This document shows, piece after piece, positions 8,420 through 16,554 of a stretch of 64,000 nucleotides of DNA; the stretch's first letter is position 1; each line of letters begins with the position of its first letter. The notes under the pieces were generated by a model. That model was not told where the DNA came from, did no database searches, and saw only the letters and a list, made by a program, of their open reading frames with translations. The translations under genes were made by a program, and so were the position numbers. This DNA is from Micromonospora sp. MA102 (GTDB lineage: Bacteria > Actinomycetota > Actinomycetes > Mycobacteriales > Micromonosporaceae), in contig NZ_JAMWEG010000001.1 of assembly GCF_025460765.1 (NCBI RefSeq), forward strand, positions 558,001 to 622,000. Direction: 5' to 3'.

Positions 8420-8464
8420 CCGGTCGGCCGGCCGGCGGGACCGCACCCGCCGGCCGGCCACCGG
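8420..8464 (+). terminator. Strong hairpin terminator after the acylase gene
   Basis: Stem of 14 perfect bp (8426-8439 with 8446-8459, loop ACCGCA), extended by 5 bp (8420-8424 with 8460-8464) beyond a one-base bulge. It ends three bases before the -10-like hexamer of the next gene. Confidence 0.8.
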
Positions 8465-8466
8465 CA

Positions 8467-8472
8467 TACGAT
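8467..8472 (+). promoter_or_regulatory. -10 element TACGAT, leaderless-type
   Basis: TAnnnT hexamer ending 6 nt before the GTG at 8479. No Shine-Dalgarno is present, so the mRNA probably begins at or next to the start codon. Confidence 0.6.
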
Positions 8473-8478
8473 CATCGG

Positions 8479-9225
8479 GTGAGCGGCGGAACCGTACCGA
8501 TCGGCCCGGCTCTGGTCGTTGCGCTCACCGCGCTCACCCTGGCCGGCGCCGCCGTGCTGCGGCTCACCGGGCTCGGCCGGGCCCGGACCGTGCTCACCGC
8601 GGCCGCCCGGGCCACCGTCCAGCTCGGCGCGGTCTCCGTGGTCATCGTCGCGGTGCTCCGCGCCTGGTGGAGCACCGCCGCGTTCGTGCTGCTCATGTAC
8701 GTCGTCGCCGCGCTCACCGCCCGCCGGCGGATCGGTGCGGAGGGGCCGGCCCGGGTCGCGCCGCTGGCCATCGCGGCCGGGGTGGCGCCCAGCCTGGCCG
8801 TGCTCCTGGCGAGCCGGGCCCTGCCGGCGACCCCGCTGGTGGTGCTGCCCACCGCCGGCATCCTGATCGGCGGGGCGATGACCGCGACCAGCCTGGCGGG
8901 CCGGCGCACCCTCGACGAGCTGCGCTCCCGGCACGGCGAGTACGAGGCGGGGCTTGCCCTGGGGCTGCTCCCCCGCGACGCCGCGCTGGAGATCTGCCGC
9001 CCGGCCGCCGGGCAGGCCCTCGTCCCGGCGCTCGACCAGACCCGCACGGTCGGGCTGGTCACCCTGCCCGGCGCGTTCGTCGGGGTGCTGCTCGGCGGCG
9101 CCGGGCCGGTCCGCGCCGGGGCCACCCAGCTGCTGATCCTGCTGACCCTGCTGGCCGTGGAGGCGGTGGCCATCGCGGTGGCCGTCGAGCTGCTGGTCCG
9201 GGACCGCGCCCGCACCGCGCCCTGA
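8479..9225 (+). CDS. FetB/UPF0014-family ABC transporter permease
   Basis: Integral membrane protein of 248 residues with about seven hydrophobic segments. It matches the UPF0014 family whose E. coli member FetB (YbbM) is the permease of an iron exporter. Visible family features are the LPTAGILIGGAMTATSLAG stretch and the C-terminal GLVTLPGAFVGVLLGG with a following hydrophobic helix. The ATP-binding partner (FetA-like) is not adjacent: the neighbours are an acylase and a glycosidase. Role in metal export is inferred from the family only. GTG start without ribosome site; see the -10 at 8467. Confidence 0.85.
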   Translation: MSGGTVPIGPALVVALTALTLAGAAVLRLTGLGRARTVLTAAARATVQLGAVSVVIVAVLRAWWSTAAFVLLMYVVAALTARRRIGAEGPARVAPLAIAAGVAPSLAVLLASRALPATPLVVLPTAGILIGGAMTATSLAGRRTLDELRSRHGEYEAGLALGLLPRDAALEICRPAAGQALVPALDQTRTVGLVTLPGAFVGVLLGGAGPVRAGATQLLILLTLLAVEAVAIAVAVELLVRDRARTAP

Positions 9226-9267
9226 CCCCGGGGCGTAGCGGGGACGCCAGCGGGTAACAGCGGGCGG

Positions 9268-11418
9268 ATGACCTGGGTCCGCAACCTGCGCGTCCGGCCC
9301 GACCTGCTCTACGTGGCGAGCGGTTGGAGCACCCTGGTCACCGACGTCCGGGGCCGGATCGCCGGGGTCGACCCGCAGGGCTTCTTCGCCCGCAACACCC
9401 GGGTGCTCAGCCGGGAGCGGATCACCGTGAACGGCCGGGAGCCGGTGCCGTTCGCCACCGCGAACGTGGGCGGGCACGCCCAGCTCTCCTACGCCGAGCT
9501 GGGCGACGGCGAGGCGCTGCCGTCACGGGCCGCGTACCTGACCGTCGAGCGGTTCGTCGGCCCCGGGCTGCGCAGCCGGTTCACCGTGGTCAGTTACGCC
9601 GCCCGGCCGCTGCGGTTTCGCCTTATGGTGGCGGTCGAGGCGGACTTCGCCGACACCAGCGAGGCCGAGGCGGGCCGCCGGCTCCAGGTCGGCGCGGTGC
9701 ACACCGGGTGGGATCCGGGCTCGGCCGAGTTGCGGCTCAGCTACCGGCACGAGGGACTGGACCGGGCGGTGGCCGTCCGGCTGCGCGCCGACGCCCCGGT
9801 CACGTACGACGGCGGCGGGTTCACCGTCGAGCTGGCGGTACCGCCGGGCGGCAGCGCGGGCGCCGAACTGCTCGTCGAGCCGGTCTTCGACGGGACCCGG
9901 CTGCCCGCCCCGCCGGCCACGTTCGCCGAGCCCGACGATCCGGGCGCCCGGGCCCGGGCCCGGCTGGACGCCGAGCTCGCCCGGCTGTCCAGCAGCAACT
10001 TCGACGTCACCGCGGCCTGGCGGTGCGCCGTGCGCGACCTGGCCGTGCTGCCGCTCGGCGAGCCGGCCGGCCCCACGGCGCCGATCGCCGGCCTCCCCAT
10101 CTACCAGGAGATCTTCGGCCGGGACACGATGACCGCCTCCTGGCAGGCGCTGCTGGCCGGCCCCACCATGCTGGCCGACAGCCTCCGGCTCAACGCCGAG
10201 CACCTGGGCCGGCGGCTGGACGACTGGCGCGACGAGGAACCCGGCAAGCCGCTGCACGAGGCCCGGCAGGGGCCGGTCTCGCTGCTCGGGCTGAACCCGT
10301 TCACGGCCTACTACGGCGACTGGTCCACGGCGCCGGACTTTCTGGTGTTCCTCGGCCAGTACCTGGCGTGGACCGGCGACCTGGACACCGTGCGGGACCT
10401 GCTGCCCACGGCGGGCCGGGCCCTGGAGTGGATCGACCGGTACGGCGACCCGGACGGCGACGGCTTCCTCGACTACCACTGCCGCTCCCCCGGCGGGCTG
10501 AAGAACCAGGGCTGGAAGGACTCGGAGACCGCGATCGTCGACGAGCGGGGCGAGGTGGTGCCGAACCCGATCGCCAGCAGCGAGCTGCAGGGCTACTGGT
10601 ACGCCGCCCTCCGGCACGCCGCCGTCGTGTACGCCGTCACGGGGCACCCGGCGCGGGGCGCCGCCCTGCTGGCCCGGGCCCGGGCGCTGGGCCGGCGGTT
10701 CCATCGGGCGTACTGGCTGCCGCAGCGGGGCTGCTACGCCATGGCGCTGGGGCCGGACAAGCGCCCGGTCCGCTCGACCAACTCCAACGACGGTCACCTG
10801 CTCGCCACGGGCATCGTGCCGGCCCGGGTCGCCGAGCGGGTGGCCGACCGGCTGCTGGCCCCGGACATGTTCAGCGGTTGGGGGGTGCGGACGCTGTCCG
10901 CGGAGCACCCGGCCTACAACCCGTTCAGCTACCACCGGGGCAGCGTCTGGCCGGTGGACGCGGGGACCATCGGCCTGGGGCTGGCCCGGTACGGCTGCTG
11001 GCCGCACGTGCACCGGCTGGCCGAGGGCATGTTCGCCGCCGCGGCGCTGTTCACCGAGCACCGGCTGCCGGAGGTGCTCAGCGGCCTGCCCCGGGACGCG
11101 GCCCACCCGCACCCGGGGGTCTACCCGAACTCGTGTTCCCCGCAGGCGTGGTCGGCCAGCGCGGTGGTGGCCCTGGTCCAGGCCCTGCTGGCGCTGCGCC
11201 CGGCCGCGCCGCTGCGCGCGGTCCTCGTCGACCCGCACCTGCCCGAGTGGCTGCCCGACCTGCGGCTGGAGGGCGTACGGGTGGGCGGGGCGACGGTGGA
11301 CCTGACGGTGCGGCGGCGGCGCGGCGGGCGTACCTCGGTGCGGGTGCGCGGCGACCGGCTCGCCGTGCTGCGCCGCCCGTCCCGGCAGGCGATCGCCCTG
11401 GCCCGCCGGGAGGTGTAG
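9268..11418 (+). CDS. Glycogen debranching-type protein (amylo-alpha-1,6-glucosidase family)
   Basis: Predicted cytoplasmic glycosidase, 716 residues. Residues 1-200 resemble the glycogen-debranching N-terminal beta domain found in actinobacterial amylo-alpha-1,6-glucosidases. From about 270 an (alpha/alpha)6 barrel follows, with motifs IFGRDTMTASWQAL, GLKNQGWKDS and YNPFSYHRGSVWPVD that carry the likely catalytic acids. Members act on glycogen/trehalose-type oligosaccharides or plant glycosides; the exact substrate is open. ATG at 9268 has no clear ribosome site; the preceding gene ends 42 bp upstream. A hairpin (11418-11448) follows. Confidence 0.85.
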   Translation: MTWVRNLRVRPDLLYVASGWSTLVTDVRGRIAGVDPQGFFARNTRVLSRERITVNGREPVPFATANVGGHAQLSYAELGDGEALPSRAAYLTVERFVGPGLRSRFTVVSYAARPLRFRLMVAVEADFADTSEAEAGRRLQVGAVHTGWDPGSAELRLSYRHEGLDRAVAVRLRADAPVTYDGGGFTVELAVPPGGSAGAELLVEPVFDGTRLPAPPATFAEPDDPGARARARLDAELARLSSSNFDVTAAWRCAVRDLAVLPLGEPAGPTAPIAGLPIYQEIFGRDTMTASWQALLAGPTMLADSLRLNAEHLGRRLDDWRDEEPGKPLHEARQGPVSLLGLNPFTAYYGDWSTAPDFLVFLGQYLAWTGDLDTVRDLLPTAGRALEWIDRYGDPDGDGFLDYHCRSPGGLKNQGWKDSETAIVDERGEVVPNPIASSELQGYWYAALRHAAVVYAVTGHPARGAALLARARALGRRFHRAYWLPQRGCYAMALGPDKRPVRSTNSNDGHLLATGIVPARVAERVADRLLAPDMFSGWGVRTLSAEHPAYNPFSYHRGSVWPVDAGTIGLGLARYGCWPHVHRLAEGMFAAAALFTEHRLPEVLSGLPRDAAHPHPGVYPNSCSPQAWSASAVVALVQALLALRPAAPLRAVLVDPHLPEWLPDLRLEGVRVGGATVDLTVRRRRGGRTSVRVRGDRLAVLRRPSRQAIALARREV

Positions 11419-11448
11419 GCGACGCCGGACGGGGAAACCGGCGGCGCC
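11418..11448 (+). terminator. Hairpin terminator overlapping the glycosidase stop
   Basis: GGCGACGCCGG (11418-11428) pairs with CCGGCGGCGCC (11438-11448) with one mismatch and a 9-nt loop; the stem begins at the last base of the TAG stop. Confidence 0.6.
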
Positions 11449-11472
11449 TGGGGCCGAGAAGGAAGGACCGGC

Positions 11473-11967
11473 ATGGAGAGTCGCGCGAAGTCGTTGGGGC
11501 ACGCAATCCACCCCACCCTGATCGTGTTCCCGCTCGGACTGTTCGCCACCTCGGTGATCTTCGACATCCTGTACCTGATCACCGACCGGACGGGCTTCCA
11601 GGTCTCCGCCGCGTACACCATCGCCGCCGGCGTGATCGGCGGCCTGGTCGCGGCGGTGTTCGGCCTGATCGACTGGCGGGCCATCCCGGCCGGCACCCGC
11701 GCCAAGCGGGTCGGCGCGACGCACGGCCTCGGCAACGTGGTCGTGGTGGTGCTGTTCGCGATCAGCTGGCTGCTGCGCCGGGGCGCGGAGAACTGGGAGC
11801 CGAACGCCGGCGCGCTGGTCTGCAGCTTCGCCGGCATCGTGCTGGCCGGGTTCACGGGTTGGCTCGGCGGCGAACTGGTCGAGCGGCTGGGGGTGAGCGT
11901 GAGCGACGACGCGGGCCTGAACGCGCCGAGTTCACTGTCCCACCGGTCGCGCGCCCGCGGCGCCTGA
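11473..11967 (+). CDS. DUF2231 membrane protein
   Basis: 164-residue membrane protein with four hydrophobic segments (about 16-37, 45-66, 86-103, 113-130) and the conserved DUF2231 opening HAIHPTLIVFPLGLFATSV. DUF2231 proteins have no firm function, though several occur in heme/electron-transfer contexts. The tail after residue 140 is hydrophilic. ATG preceded by AGGAAGGA. It stands alone between a glycosidase terminator and a quinone reductase-like gene. Confidence 0.85.
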   Translation: MESRAKSLGHAIHPTLIVFPLGLFATSVIFDILYLITDRTGFQVSAAYTIAAGVIGGLVAAVFGLIDWRAIPAGTRAKRVGATHGLGNVVVVVLFAISWLLRRGAENWEPNAGALVCSFAGIVLAGFTGWLGGELVERLGVSVSDDAGLNAPSSLSHRSRARGA

Positions 11968-12067
11968 CCCGTCGCGCGGGCCGGGTGTAGCCGCTCCCTC
12001 CCCGGGAAACCCGCCCCGGCTCGGCGACCGACCGGGCGCCGCCGGGCGCGGGAGAAGGGACGAGCGG

Positions 12068-12985
12068 ATGCAGGCGATCACTCTCGACCGGGACGGGGCG
12101 GCGCCGACCGTCCGGGACGACCTCGCGCGCCCCAGCCCCGGCCCGGACGAGGTCCTGGTGCGGGTGCGGGCCTCCTCGGTCAACGGTTTCGACCGCAAGG
12201 CGGCGGACGGGGCGCTGCGCGGGGCCATGGACTACCGGTACCCGGTGGTGCTCGGCAAGGACTTCGCCGGCGAGGTCGAGGCGATCGGGGGTACCAGCGA
12301 CTTTCGGGTCGGCGACCCGGTGTTCGGGGTGCTCATGCGCTCCTACCTGGGCGACGGCACCTGGGCCGAGTACGTGACGGCCGGCGGTGCGGACGGCATC
12401 GCCCGCGTCCCCGACGGTATCGAGCTCGCCACGGCGGGCGTGCTCGGCCTGGCCGGCGCCACCGCACTCGACACGCTCGACGCGCTGGCCGTCCGGCCCG
12501 GCGACACGGTGCTGGTGGCCGGGGCGACCGGGGGCGTCGGCGCGCTGGCCGTGCAGTACGCCCGGCTGGCCGGCGCCCGCGTCGTCGCCACGGCCCGCCC
12601 CGGGCCGGCCACCGACTTCGTCCGGGACCTGGGCGCCGACGAGGTGGTCGACTACACCGGCGACCTGGCCGGGCAGGTGCGCGCGCTCGCCCCGGACGGC
12701 GTCTCGGCGGTGGCGCACCTGGCCGGCGAGGGTGCGCCGCTGGCGGGGCTGCTCGCCACCGGCGGGCGGCTGGCGTCCACCATCGGCTTCGGCCCCGACC
12801 AGCACCCGGCAGCCGTCTCGATCTTCGGCAAGCCGGAGCGCGGGACGCTCGACCGGCTCGCCGACGACGTGCTGGCCGATCGGGTCCGGGTGCCGGTCGA
12901 CCGCCGCTACGAGCTGGCCGAGGTGCCCCGGGCCCTGTCCGAGTTCAGCGGCGCCCTGGGCAAGCTGGCGATCAGCCTGCCCTGA
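12068..12985 (+). CDS. NADP-dependent zinc-free alcohol dehydrogenase/quinone reductase (MDR superfamily)
   Basis: 305-residue cytoplasmic oxidoreductase. GroES-like substrate domain at about 25-110, then a Rossmann domain with the NADP-binding loop AGATGGVGALAVQYARLAGA (about 154-173). The structural and catalytic zinc cysteines of true alcohol dehydrogenases are absent, as expected for quinone oxidoreductases. Likely reduces quinones, enones or aldehydes; no neighbour indicates the substrate. Start ATG follows GGAGAAGGGACGAGCGG. The next gene, encoding polymerase IV, begins 32 bp downstream with its own SOS box. Confidence 0.88.
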   Translation: MQAITLDRDGAAPTVRDDLARPSPGPDEVLVRVRASSVNGFDRKAADGALRGAMDYRYPVVLGKDFAGEVEAIGGTSDFRVGDPVFGVLMRSYLGDGTWAEYVTAGGADGIARVPDGIELATAGVLGLAGATALDTLDALAVRPGDTVLVAGATGGVGALAVQYARLAGARVVATARPGPATDFVRDLGADEVVDYTGDLAGQVRALAPDGVSAVAHLAGEGAPLAGLLATGGRLASTIGFGPDQHPAAVSIFGKPERGTLDRLADDVLADRVRVPVDRRYELAEVPRALSEFSGALGKLAISLP

Positions 12986-12997
12986 CCAGCCCGGCGT

Positions 12998-13013
12998 TCG
13001 AACATCTGTGCGA
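12998..13013. promoter_or_regulatory. LexA (SOS) box before dinB
   Basis: TCGAAC-ATCT-GTGCGA matches the actinobacterial LexA consensus TCGAAC-N4-GTTCGA at 11 of 12 defined positions, and lies 4 nt before the GTG start of polymerase IV. Confidence 0.8.
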
Positions 13014-13017
13014 ACAT

Positions 13018-14211
13018 GTGCTGGTGTCGAGCGAGGCCACCATCCTGCACGCCGACCTGGACGCGTTCTACGCCTCCGTCGAGCAGCGTGACGACCCCCG
13101 GCTGCGGGGTCGGCCGGTGATCGTCGGCGGCGGCGTGGTCCTCGCTGCCAGCTACGAGGCAAAGGCGCGCGGGGTGCACAGCGCCATGGGGGGCCGGCAG
13201 GCCCGGCGGCTCTGCCCGGACGCCGTCGTGGTGCCGCCCCGGATGGCGGCCTACACGGCGGCCAGCCGGGCGGTGTTCGAGATCTTCCGGCGCACCACGC
13301 CGCTGGTCGAGGGGCTCAGCATCGACGAGGCGTTCCTCGACGTGGGCGGGCTGCGCCGGCTGGTCGGCCCGCCCGCCGGGATCGCGGCCGAGCTGCGCCG
13401 GGAGGTACGCCGGCAGGTGGGCCTGCCGATCACCGTCGGGGTGGCCCGGACCAAGTTCCTCGCGAAGGTGGCCAGCGGGGTGGCCAAGCCGGACGGGCTG
13501 CTGGTCGTCGCGCCCGACGGTGAGCTGGCCTTCCTGCACCCGCTGCCGGTGGAGCGGCTCTGGGGCGTCGGCCCGGTCACCGCCGCGAAGCTGCGCGAGC
13601 GGGGCCTGCGCACCGTCGGGCAGGTGGCCCGCCTCGACGAGCCGACCCTGGTGTCGCTGCTCGGCGCGGGGGCCGGCCGCCACCTGCACGCCCTGGCGCA
13701 CAACCGCGACCCGCGCGCCGTGCAGGTCGGGCGGCGGCGCTCCTCGATGGGCGCGCAGCACGCCCTGGGCCGGGAGCCGCACTCCCCCGCCGAGCTGGAC
13801 GCCGTGCTGGCCGGCCTGGTCGACCGGGTGACCGGGCGGCTGCGGGCGGCCCGGCGCACCGGCCGCACGGTGACCCTGCGGCTGCGGTTCGCCGACTACA
13901 CCCGGGCCACCCGCGCGCGCACCCTGGACAAGCCGACCGCCCAGACGGGGCCGCTGCGGGCCACCGCCCGGTCGCTGCTGCGGGCCGCGCTTCCGGAGAT
14001 CGAGACCCGGGGCGTCACCCTCATCGGGGTCGCCGTCGGCAACCTGGACGACGGGCACGTGCAGCTCACCCTGCCGTTCGCCCGCGACCCCGGGCCGGCG
14101 CTGGACGCCGCCGTGGACGCGGTGCGGGACCGGTTCGGGTCGCGGGCGCTGACCCGCGGGGTGCTGCTCGGCCGCGACCCCGGATTCGAGATGCCCATGC
14201 TGCCCGACTGA
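13018..14211 (+). CDS. dinB: DNA polymerase IV (Y family)
   Basis: Error-prone translesion polymerase, 397 residues, cytoplasmic. The palm carries the catalytic carboxylates Asp13 (HADLDAFYASVE) and Asp103-Glu104 (GLSIDEAFLDV). A helix-hairpin-helix region (about 180-225) and little-finger domain (about 240-345) follow. A C-terminal beta-clamp peptide is not obvious. GTG starts at 13018 or 13024 are possible. The LexA box a few bases upstream implies DNA-damage induction. Downstream VOC and PARG-like genes have their own promoter-like hexamer. Confidence 0.93.
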   Translation: MLVSSEATILHADLDAFYASVEQRDDPRLRGRPVIVGGGVVLAASYEAKARGVHSAMGGRQARRLCPDAVVVPPRMAAYTAASRAVFEIFRRTTPLVEGLSIDEAFLDVGGLRRLVGPPAGIAAELRREVRRQVGLPITVGVARTKFLAKVASGVAKPDGLLVVAPDGELAFLHPLPVERLWGVGPVTAAKLRERGLRTVGQVARLDEPTLVSLLGAGAGRHLHALAHNRDPRAVQVGRRRSSMGAQHALGREPHSPAELDAVLAGLVDRVTGRLRAARRTGRTVTLRLRFADYTRATRARTLDKPTAQTGPLRATARSLLRAALPEIETRGVTLIGVAVGNLDDGHVQLTLPFARDPGPALDAAVDAVRDRFGSRALTRGVLLGRDPGFEMPMLPD

Positions 14212-14214
14212 CGG

Positions 14215-14220
14215 TACGGT
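14215..14220 (+). promoter_or_regulatory. -10 element TACGGT, leaderless-type
   Basis: TAnnnT hexamer immediately after the dinB stop, ending 6 nt before the GTG at 14227; no Shine-Dalgarno. Confidence 0.55.
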
Positions 14221-14226
14221 CCACCG

Positions 14227-14628
14227 GTGTCCATGTTCCGCACCCCGCAGGTGATCCTGTTCAGCGAGGACGTGCCCCGGGCTGCCGCCTTCTACGCCGG
14301 GCTGGGCTTCACCGAGACCTTCCGGGTGCCCGCCGAGGGCACGCCGATCCACGTCGACCTGACACTGGACGGCTACCGGATCGGCATCGCCTCGGTGGCG
14401 TCCACCCGCGACGACCACGGGCTCGACCCGGTGCCGAGCGGGCAGCGCGCCGCCGTGATCCTCTGGACCGACGACACCGCGGCCGCGTACGCGACGCTGA
14501 CCGCCGCGGGCGCGCCGGCGCTCGCCGCCCCGCACGTCTGGCTGGGCCGGCTGCTCATCGCCTGGACGGCCGACCCGGACGGCAACCCGGTCCAGCTCGT
14601 GCAGCACCTGCCCGCCGACCCCTCGTGA
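14227..14628 (+). CDS. VOC-family (glyoxalase/bleomycin-resistance-like) protein
   Basis: 133 residues with the two beta-alpha-beta-beta-beta units of the VOC superfamily (TPQVILFSEDVPRAAAFYAG near the start; PHVWLGRLLIAWTADPDGNP near the end, including the typical DPDGN turn). It could be a lyase, dioxygenase-like or antibiotic-sequestering protein. The GTG at 14227 is part of a leaderless-type start. The stop overlaps the start of the PARG-like gene by GTGA (14625-14628), so the two are co-translated. Confidence 0.85.
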   Translation: MSMFRTPQVILFSEDVPRAAAFYAGLGFTETFRVPAEGTPIHVDLTLDGYRIGIASVASTRDDHGLDPVPSGQRAAVILWTDDTAAAYATLTAAGAPALAAPHVWLGRLLIAWTADPDGNPVQLVQHLPADPS

Positions 14629-15434
14629 GCGCCCGGCTGCGGGCGCTCGCCGCGGACACGCTGGCCGTCCTCGACGCCGGCGGGTACGTCGACGGCCGGG
14701 GCCGGACCGTGCCGCTCGCCGAGCCGGTGCGGGCCGCCGTCGCCGGCACCCGGCTGCACCTGCCCGACGAGCCGCTGCCCGCCCCCGTGCCCCGCGCCGG
14801 CACCCCGACGGTCGAGGTGACCGGGGAGAGCACCCTCGCGGCCGCCCGCCGGCTGGCCGCCGACGGCGGGGTGGCGGCGCTGGTCTTCGCCTCCGCGAAG
14901 AACCCGGGCGGCGGCTTCCGCACCGGGGCGCAGGCCCAGGAGGAGAGCATCGCCCGCGCCTCGGCGCTGTACCCCTGCCTGACGGCCGTCCCCGAGTTCT
15001 ACGCGTACCACCGGGAGCAGGGAGACCTGCTCTACAGCGACCGGGTGATCCATTCGCCCCGGGTGCCGGTGTTCCGCGACGACCGGGGGCGGCTGCTCGA
15101 CGCCGTCCACGAGGTGTCGTTCCTGACCGCGGCCGCGCCCAACCGCGGTGCCCTGGTGCGCCAGCAGCCCGCCGACGCCGACCGGGTGGCGCCCGCGCTG
15201 CGTACCCGGGCACGGCGGGTGCTCGCCGTCGCGGCCGCGCACGGGCACCGGCGGCTCGTGCTCGGCGCCTGGGGCTGCGGGGTGTTCCGCAACGACCCCG
15301 GCACGGTGGCCGACGCGTTCGCGACCGCCCTGGCCGACGCGCCGGGTTGGTTCGACCAGGTCACCTTCGCCGTCCTCGACCGGGCCGACGGGCCCACGTA
15401 CGCGGCGTTCGCGCGCCGCCTCCTCCCCGGGTAG
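14625..15434 (+). CDS. Bacterial-type poly(ADP-ribose) glycohydrolase (TIGR02452 family)
   Basis: 269-residue macrodomain hydrolase expected to remove ADP-ribose chains from proteins. The PARG signature GGG-x7-QEE is intact (KNPGGGFRTGAQAQEESIAR; GGG at 95-97, Gln105-Glu106-Glu107), with the catalytic Glu pair present. The later LGAWGCGVFRNDP loop is the conserved macrodomain phosphate-binding region. The N-terminal segment (1-60) is the family's accessory domain. Co-translated with the VOC gene (GTGA overlap) and directly downstream of SOS-boxed dinB, a context suggesting stress or DNA repair. No poly-ADP-ribose polymerase is visible in the window. Confidence 0.88.
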   Translation: MSARLRALAADTLAVLDAGGYVDGRGRTVPLAEPVRAAVAGTRLHLPDEPLPAPVPRAGTPTVEVTGESTLAAARRLAADGGVAALVFASAKNPGGGFRTGAQAQEESIARASALYPCLTAVPEFYAYHREQGDLLYSDRVIHSPRVPVFRDDRGRLLDAVHEVSFLTAAAPNRGALVRQQPADADRVAPALRTRARRVLAVAAAHGHRRLVLGAWGCGVFRNDPGTVADAFATALADAPGWFDQVTFAVLDRADGPTYAAFARRLLPG

Positions 15435-15517
15435 GAGGCGGCGGCTCCGACCTGCGGCCGGCATCGGGGCCTCCGGTCGGGCGCGACCGGGCGGCCGGCC
15501 CACCAGCATCTACAGGC

Positions 15518-16453
15518 ATGACTACCGTGTTGAACCGGGCGGCGCGCTGGCACCGCCCCCTCGTACTCTTCGTCGTGGCGATGGCGGCGCTCACCGTCGT
15601 CGCGGCGGTCGGCGTCGTGGCCGACCCGCGGGTGCTCACCGGCGCGCCGATCTGGCTCAAGCCGCTGAAGTTCGCCGTCTCGTTCGTGCTGTACGGCATC
15701 ACCCTCGCCTGGATGCTCACCCTGCTGCCGCGCCGCAGCCGGGTCGCCGAGTGGGCGGCCACCCTGATCGTCGCGGTGGCCGTGGTGGAGATGGCGATCA
15801 TCGTCGCGCAGGTGCTGCGCGGCACCACCAGCCACTTCAACGGCACCACCCCGCTGAACGCCGCCCTGTTCTCGGCCATGGGCGCGGCGATCATGGTGCT
15901 CTTCGTCGCCCAGCTGGTGATCGGGATCGTGGCGCTCATGGGACGCGCGGCGGACCGGGCCGCCGGGTACGCCGTCCGGCTGGGCCTCGGCCTGTCCCTG
16001 CTCGGCATGCTGGTCGCCGTCCCGATGGTGACCCGCACGCCCGAGTCGGCGGCCGAGGGGATCAGCGGGGCGCACAGCGTCGGCGTGGCGGACGGCGGGC
16101 CCGGGCTGCCGCTGGTCGGCTGGAGCACCACGGGCGGTGACCTGCGGATCGGGCACTTCGTCGGGCTGCACGCCCTCCAGGCGCTGCCGCTGCTGGCCAT
16201 CCTGCTCGACCGCTTCCTCCGCACCCGGCTGGACGAGCGGGCCCGGGCCCGCCTGGTGCTCGTCGCCGGCGCGGCGTACGGCGGGGCCACGCTCCTGCTC
16301 ACCTGGCAGGCGCTGCGCGGCCAGCCGCTGCTGCGTCCGGACGCGCTCACCCTGGCCGTCGCGGCGGCCCTGGTCGCGGCGACGGCGACCGCCACCGGTG
16401 CGGTCCTGGCCCGCGCGCAGCGCCGGCCGGAGCCGGTGGTGGTGGCCGCATGA
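15518..16453 (+). CDS. Multi-pass membrane protein of unknown function
   Basis: 311 residues with about eight hydrophobic helices (first at 13-35; then 45-67, 72-95, 110-135, 145-165 and three toward the C-terminus). A conserved-looking loop GAPIWLKPLKFAVSFVLYG follows helix 1, a pattern shared with uncharacterised actinobacterial membrane proteins. No enzymatic motif is seen. ATG at 15518; no strong ribosome site. It precedes a two-component pair by 101 bp but is not obviously co-transcribed, since that pair has its own -10. Confidence 0.75.
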   Translation: MTTVLNRAARWHRPLVLFVVAMAALTVVAAVGVVADPRVLTGAPIWLKPLKFAVSFVLYGITLAWMLTLLPRRSRVAEWAATLIVAVAVVEMAIIVAQVLRGTTSHFNGTTPLNAALFSAMGAAIMVLFVAQLVIGIVALMGRAADRAAGYAVRLGLGLSLLGMLVAVPMVTRTPESAAEGISGAHSVGVADGGPGLPLVGWSTTGGDLRIGHFVGLHALQALPLLAILLDRFLRTRLDERARARLVLVAGAAYGGATLLLTWQALRGQPLLRPDALTLAVAAALVAATATATGAVLARAQRRPEPVVVAA

Positions 16454-16542
16454 CCGGCACCGGCACCGGCCTGGCCGCCCACCTCGGACCGCGCGCCGCG
16501 TGGGGCCGGCCGGCGGTCCCCCCGGCCGCCGACCCCACCGCC

Positions 16543-16548
16543 TAGGCT
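16543..16548 (+). promoter_or_regulatory. -10 element TAGGCT, leaderless-type
   Basis: TAnnnT hexamer ending 6 nt before the GTG of the histidine kinase gene at 16555; no Shine-Dalgarno. Confidence 0.6.
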
Positions 16549-16554
16549 GGCGTC

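Noticed and set aside
5124..8420. Long open frames on the minus strand and in a second plus frame across the acylase gene
   Set aside because: No domain, low-complexity composition, and full overlap with a recognisable enzyme gene.
9523..11724. Minus-strand open frame of more than 700 codons across the glycosidase gene
   Set aside because: Shadow of codon bias; the plus-strand frame carries the family motifs.
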